The translations under genes and the position numbers were made by a program. Shown piece by piece: positions 38,860-41,990 of a stretch of 41,990 nt of DNA. The notes below the pieces were generated by a model that saw nothing but the letters and a program-made list of their open reading frames with translations, had not been told where the DNA came from and ran no database searches. This stretch comes from Bacteroidota bacterium (GTDB lineage: Bacteria; Bacteroidota; Bacteroidia; B-17B0; Aurantibacillaceae), in contig JACPOC010000046.1 of NCBI GenBank assembly GCA_016185125.1, positions 1 to 41,990 on the forward strand. Direction: 5' to 3'. The stretch's first letter is position 1. Every line of letters starts with the position of its first letter.

Positions 38860-39497
38860 TGAAAAAATATTTTGCAGAATTTATAAGCACTTTTATTCTT
38901 GTATTTTGCGGCACCGGTGCCATTGTTATAAATGAAATTAGCGGTGGGGTAATTACACATTCAGGAATCGCTTTAACTTTCGGACTGGTAGTCCTAGCCA
39001 TGATCTATTCCATTGGAGATATATCCGGCGCTCACATGAATCCCGCTGTAACCATAGCTTTTGCTTTGTCAAAAAAATTCCCATGGAATAATGTGCTGCC
39101 TTATTGCGCCGCACAAATTACCGGAGCTTTATTAGCGAGCCTCATTCTCAAACTTTTATTTCCCTTCAATCAATTTCTTGGTTCTACCCTACCCCAAGGT
39201 TCCGAAACTCAATCCTTTATCCTCGAATTTTTACTCACTTTTATTTTAATGTTTGTTATTTTCAATGTTTCATCAGGCGCAAAAGAAAAAGGAATTTCGG
39301 CAGGCATTGCAGTAGCTTCCGTAGTTGCCTTGGCAGCCATGTTCGCCGGGCCAATTTCCGGCGCATCCATGAATCCTGCACGTTCAATAGCGCCTGCAAT
39401 TATCTCAGGGCATATACAACATCTTTGGCTTTATATTATGGCGCCGGTTACAGGTGCTTCTGTTGCTTTTTTTATTTTTAAATTAATCAGAGATTAA
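38859..39497 (+). CDS. MIP-family channel (aquaporin/AqpS-like)
   Basis: The product is 212 aa with six TM segments and both half-helix motifs: GAHMNPAVT (NPA at 61-63) and GASMNPARS (NPA at 172-174, selectivity-filter Arg175). The N-terminal FAEFISTFILVFCGTGAI is typical of MIP proteins. In rhizobial operons arsC is followed by the aquaglyceroporin AqpS, which lets arsenite leave the cell down its gradient; the same order here suggests that role. Water or glycerol transport cannot be excluded. Its start overlaps the arsC stop by one base; mnmH starts 30 nt downstream. Confidence 0.92.
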   Translation: MKKYFAEFISTFILVFCGTGAIVINEISGGVITHSGIALTFGLVVLAMIYSIGDISGAHMNPAVTIAFALSKKFPWNNVLPYCAAQITGALLASLILKLLFPFNQFLGSTLPQGSETQSFILEFLLTFILMFVIFNVSSGAKEKGISAGIAVASVVALAAMFAGPISGASMNPARSIAPAIISGHIQHLWLYIMAPVTGASVAFFIFKLIRD

Positions 39498-39527
39498 ATT
39501 TAATACCATCTTTATAAAAAAAATAAA

Positions 39528-40544
39528 TTGCCAAAAGTTATAGATATTAAATTATTCCTCGAAAATTGTAACGGCAAATACAATGTAATAGACGTTAGAT
39601 CTTCAGGTGAATTTGAACAAGGACATATACCCGGTGCCATTAACATTCCCTTATTTGATAATGAAGAGCGCGCTGCTGTTGGAACGCTTTATAAAAAAAC
39701 AGGAAGACAACCTGCTATATTAAAAGGAATGGAAATTGTTGGTCCCAAAATGGCCGACATAGTTAAGAGAGCCGTTGAACAGGCAAAGGACAACACCATT
39801 TATATACATTGTTGGCGGGGTGGAATGCGAAGTGGATTTGTAGCAACTCTTTTAGAAATGTACGGACTAAATGTGTTTCTATTAAAAGGAGGATACAAGC
39901 AATTCCGGAATTTTGTTTTGCAAAGTTTTAATAAAAAATATCCTGTGCAGCTATTAAGCGGAAAAACCGGATCAGGAAAAACCTATATCATTAAAGAATT
40001 AAAAAAGGCAGGCCAAAACATTATTGATCTCGAAGGTCTGGCGCATCACAAAGGGTCGGCCTTTGGAGCCTTGGGAGAAAAGCCGCAACCAACACAGGAA
40101 CAATTTGAAAATGAATTATCTGTACAACTGCATTTTTTAAATGGAAATAATATTTGGCTCGAAGATGAAAGTAGAATGATTGGTAAAGCCGTGCTTCCGA
40201 ATGGCTTATGGGAACAAATGCGTTCTGCCAAAGTTTATTACATCCATCTATCTTTTGAAGAACGTTTAAAACATATTGTAAGCGAATATGGAAAATTTAC
40301 AACAGAAGAATTAAAAAATTCAATTATAAAAATAACCAAACGTTTAGGCAATGAACAAACAAAAAATGCCTTACTCGCTTTGGAAGAGGGAAACCTGGAA
40401 GCTGCACTTGGCGCATGTTTATATTATTATGATAAAACGTATTCGCACGGATTATCATTGAGAGAAAAAACAACAATTAAAGAACTTAACTTTAATAAAC
40501 TGGATGTTGAAGTAATAAGTAAAGAATTAATAAAAAATGCCTGA
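39528..40544 (+). CDS. mnmH: tRNA 2-selenouridine synthase
   Basis: The product is 338 aa. The N-terminal rhodanese domain has NVIDVRSSGEFEQGHIPGAINIPLF and its catalytic loop HCWRGGMRSG with Cys95; the CWRGGMRS loop is diagnostic for MnmH (SelU/YbbB). The C-terminal P-loop domain has Walker A GKTGSGKT (145-152). The enzyme converts 2-thiouridine (via a geranylated intermediate) to 2-selenouridine at the wobble base of Glu, Gln and Lys tRNAs, using selenophosphate. The start is TTG at 39528: no ATG lies between the preceding stop and the rhodanese domain. The 3' end overlaps a possible selD start, which fits since SelD makes its Se donor. Confidence 0.94.
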   Translation: MPKVIDIKLFLENCNGKYNVIDVRSSGEFEQGHIPGAINIPLFDNEERAAVGTLYKKTGRQPAILKGMEIVGPKMADIVKRAVEQAKDNTIYIHCWRGGMRSGFVATLLEMYGLNVFLLKGGYKQFRNFVLQSFNKKYPVQLLSGKTGSGKTYIIKELKKAGQNIIDLEGLAHHKGSAFGALGEKPQPTQEQFENELSVQLHFLNGNNIWLEDESRMIGKAVLPNGLWEQMRSAKVYYIHLSFEERLKHIVSEYGKFTTEELKNSIIKITKRLGNEQTKNALLALEEGNLEAALGACLYYYDKTYSHGLSLREKTTIKELNFNKLDVEVISKELIKNA

Positions 40545-40551
40545 TGAATTT

Positions 40552-41595
40552 ATGACCGAAATAAAACTCACACAGTATAGTCATGGCTCAGGTTGTGGCT
40601 GTAAAATTGCACCAGATGTACTTGAAAAGATTTTAAGATCAGATGTAAAACAATTTACAGATATAAAATTACTCGTTGGTAATAACACAAAAGATGATGC
40701 TGCCGTTTATGATCTTGGAAACGGAACGGCGCTGATAAGTACAGTCGATTTTTTTATGCCCATTATTGATGATGCTTTTGATTTCGGGAGAATAGCTTCA
40801 GCAAATGCCATCAGCGATGTTTACGCAATGGGCGGAAAACCTTTGCTTGCTACTGCGGTGCTTGGCTGGCCGGTTGATAAACTCCCTGTAGAACTTGCTC
40901 AAAAAGTAATTGAGGGAGCTAAAACTGTTTGCGCGGAAGCAGGCATCACATTGGCCGGGGGTCACAGTATTGATTCGCTTGAACCGATGTTTGGATTATC
41001 AGTAAACGGCATTATTCAAATAAAAGACCTTAAAAAAAATTCGGGAGCCAAACCGGGCGATCTCATTTACATTACAAAAAAAATCGGAGTGGGAATACTT
41101 GCCACGGCTTTAAAACGCGGTGTATTAAACGATATTCATAAAAAAGTATTTATTGCTCAGCTTACCTCTTTAAACAGCATCGGTGAAAAATTCGGGAGTC
41201 TGGATTATATAACCGCAATGACCGATATAACGGGCTTCGGATTACTTGGCCATTTGATTGAAATGTGTGAAGGCAGCGCAACATCAGCCAAAATAAATTA
41301 CAAACATATTCCCGTAATTGATGGCATACAGGAATACACATCAAAAATGATTGTGCCGGATAATGTTTACAGGAATTGGAACAGTTATAAAGATAAAGTA
41401 AAAGATATAGGCGCAGAATCATTTTTTACACTTTGCGATCCACAAACTAACGGGGGGCTCATGGTTGCCGTATCTGCAAATGGTCAGCAAGAATTTGAAA
41501 AGTTTCTTAGAGAAAACAATTTAAACACGTTCGCCAAACCTATTGGACAAATGATTGAAAAGCAAAATTTTTGTGTTGAAATTACTGAACAATAA
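40552..41595 (+). CDS. selD: Selenide, water dikinase (selenophosphate synthetase)
   Basis: From the ATG at 40552 the product is 347 aa, equal in length to E. coli SelD. MTEIKLTQYSHGSGCGCKI carries the catalytic Cys15 and Lys18; this is the Cys form, as no in-frame TGA is present. KDDAAVYDLGNGTALISTVDFF, RIASANAISDVYAMGG, LAGGHSIDSLEPMFGLSVNG and MTDITGFGLLGHL are the ATP- and metal-binding stretches; FTLCDPQTNGGLMVAV is near the end. It makes selenophosphate from selenide and ATP. A start at 40537 (adding MPDEF) would overlap mnmH by 8 nt. No selA or selB is nearby, so the visible use of Se is tRNA selenouridine. Confidence 0.95.
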   Translation: MTEIKLTQYSHGSGCGCKIAPDVLEKILRSDVKQFTDIKLLVGNNTKDDAAVYDLGNGTALISTVDFFMPIIDDAFDFGRIASANAISDVYAMGGKPLLATAVLGWPVDKLPVELAQKVIEGAKTVCAEAGITLAGGHSIDSLEPMFGLSVNGIIQIKDLKKNSGAKPGDLIYITKKIGVGILATALKRGVLNDIHKKVFIAQLTSLNSIGEKFGSLDYITAMTDITGFGLLGHLIEMCEGSATSAKINYKHIPVIDGIQEYTSKMIVPDNVYRNWNSYKDKVKDIGAESFFTLCDPQTNGGLMVAVSANGQQEFEKFLRENNLNTFAKPIGQMIEKQNFCVEITEQ

Positions 41596-41730
41596 TACTT
41601 TTTAATACCAATCTCTAGCGGATGTAAATGCCGTATTATTAATTTAGCATTTCCTGAGTGCCCAAAATTTTATCTTTTAATATTTAAGTCGATAATCCAA
41701 CTTTTTTGGGATTCGGTATGCATTTTCATC

Positions 41731-41757
41731 CGTCGTGCTGAGCCTAGTCGAAGTAGG
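41731..41757 (+). repeat. Short intergenic repeat-like element (CTGAGCCTAGTCGAAGTAGG type)
   Basis: CGTCGTGCTGAGCCTAGTCG followed by AAGTAGG resembles the GTGCTGAG...GTCGAAG intergenic motif that recurs in many bacterial genomes, including Bacteroidota. CCTA/TAGG can pair across GTCGAAG as a small hairpin. Only one copy is in the window, so its repeat status is recognition rather than measurement. Confidence 0.45.
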
Positions 41758-41814
41758 CGCAGTAATCCTAATACTTTTTTTTGATTATCGCAGAAACCTT
41801 CAATTTTTTCGATC

Positions 41815-41850
41815 AAAAAAAAATCCCCACTAAATTAATAGTGAGGATTT
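41815..41850 (-). terminator. Rho-independent terminator of the 5S rRNA transcript
   Basis: Read on the minus strand, a 12-bp stem (41839-41850 with 41821-41832, one G-U pair) with a 6-base loop is followed by a run of U. The A-run at 41815-41823 on the plus strand encodes it. It lies directly 3' of the 5S gene. Confidence 0.85.
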
Positions 41851-41856
41851 TTAAAA

Positions 41857-41966
41857 TTGGCATCGACATACTCTCCCGGGCTTTAGGCCAAGTACCATCT
41901 GCGCAGGCGGGCTTAACTTCTCTGTTCGGAAAGGGAAGAGGTGATCCCCGCCGCAATAGACGCCAT
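41857..41966 (-). rRNA. rrf: 5S ribosomal RNA
   Basis: The minus strand reads TGGCGTC, then TATTGCGGCGGGGATCACC, TCTTCCCTTTCCGAACAGAG, AAGTTAAGCCCGCCTGCGC, AGATGGTAC and finally GATGCCA. The loop sequences CCGAACAGAGAAGTTAAG and the terminal helix TGGCGTC/GATGCCA fit bacterial 5S of the Bacteroidota type. The span is about 110 nt; ends are estimated from the closing helix. Since 5S is normally last in the operon, 23S and 16S genes should lie beyond the right edge. An ORF across it on the plus strand is spurious. Confidence 0.92.
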
Positions 41967-41990
41967 AAAGGGATATGATAAAATTAAGAA

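Noticed and set aside
40537-41595. Selenocysteine-containing SelD
   Set aside because: The active-site position is encoded by a normal Cys codon (GSGCGCK) and there is no in-frame TGA.
41781-41978. 65-aa plus-strand ORF at the right edge
   Set aside because: It runs antisense through the 5S rRNA gene and its terminator.

Overview
The window looks like the chromosome of a low-GC member of the Bacteroidota. The evidence is a protein with a type IX secretion (T9SS) type A C-terminal domain, the gliding-associated protein GldC, the phylum-restricted DUF3822-rsmD pair, a FolK-deoxynucleoside kinase fusion, TPR/PD40 and TPR/GAF/PP2C giants, near absence of Shine-Dalgarno sequences, and promoter octamers of the Bacteroidota TAnnTTTG type. 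Gene density is high. No tRNA, CRISPR array, transposase or prophage was seen. The only rRNA is a 5S gene at the right edge, probably the tail of an rRNA operon lying beyond it.

Layout. 1-1289 (-): N-terminal part of a secreted protein with a carboxypeptidase-regulatory-like domain and a TolA-like Ala/Lys/Glu repeat tail running off the left edge. 1359-3004 (+): DAO-family FAD oxidoreductase and cytidine deaminase, ended by a bidirectional terminator. 3078-4754 (-): T9SS cargo protein. 4902-11753 (+): a ~2283-residue TPR/PD40 envelope protein with coiled coils, Asn-rich tracts and three C-terminal SPOR-like domains. 11756-17746 (-): tightly packed polysaccharide operon (Wza-like lipoprotein, Wzc-like tyrosine kinase, RmlC, WecA/TagO-like transferase, MltD-like lytic transglycosylase), preceded by a PgpH-type 7TM-HD phosphodiesterase and an RsmI-like methyltransferase. 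20657-23395: heptosyltransferase-like GT9 and kynurenine 3-monooxygenase, with an interspersed non-coding repeat (three copies) around the latter. 23637-28874 (-): 1745-residue TPR, six-GAF, SpoIIE/PP2C phosphatase. 28952-36652: SppA, FolK-dNK fusion, OmpA-family protein, GldC, RsmD, DUF3822 and an unrecognised lipoprotein.

36763-41595 (+): an SRPBCC protein, then a compact run usp - arsC - aquaporin - mnmH - selD. ArsC has the full cysteine set of a thioredoxin-coupled arsenate reductase and the aquaporin is placed as in known arsC-aqpS operons, so the first part reads as arsenate reduction plus arsenite efflux. MnmH and SelD form the selenium-to-tRNA (2-selenouridine) pathway. A 34-codon ORF with a vicinal Cys-Cys pair lies 18 nt before usp. 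This run is the best candidate for an unusual functional unit (arsenic and selenium oxyanion handling), although each part belongs to a known family.

Much of the window concerns the envelope: T9SS cargo, PG-binding SPOR and OmpA proteins, polysaccharide export, gliding and PG remodelling. The giant GAF/PP2C protein would be its main signalling component. Statements about family identity rest on motifs read by eye; no database search was run.
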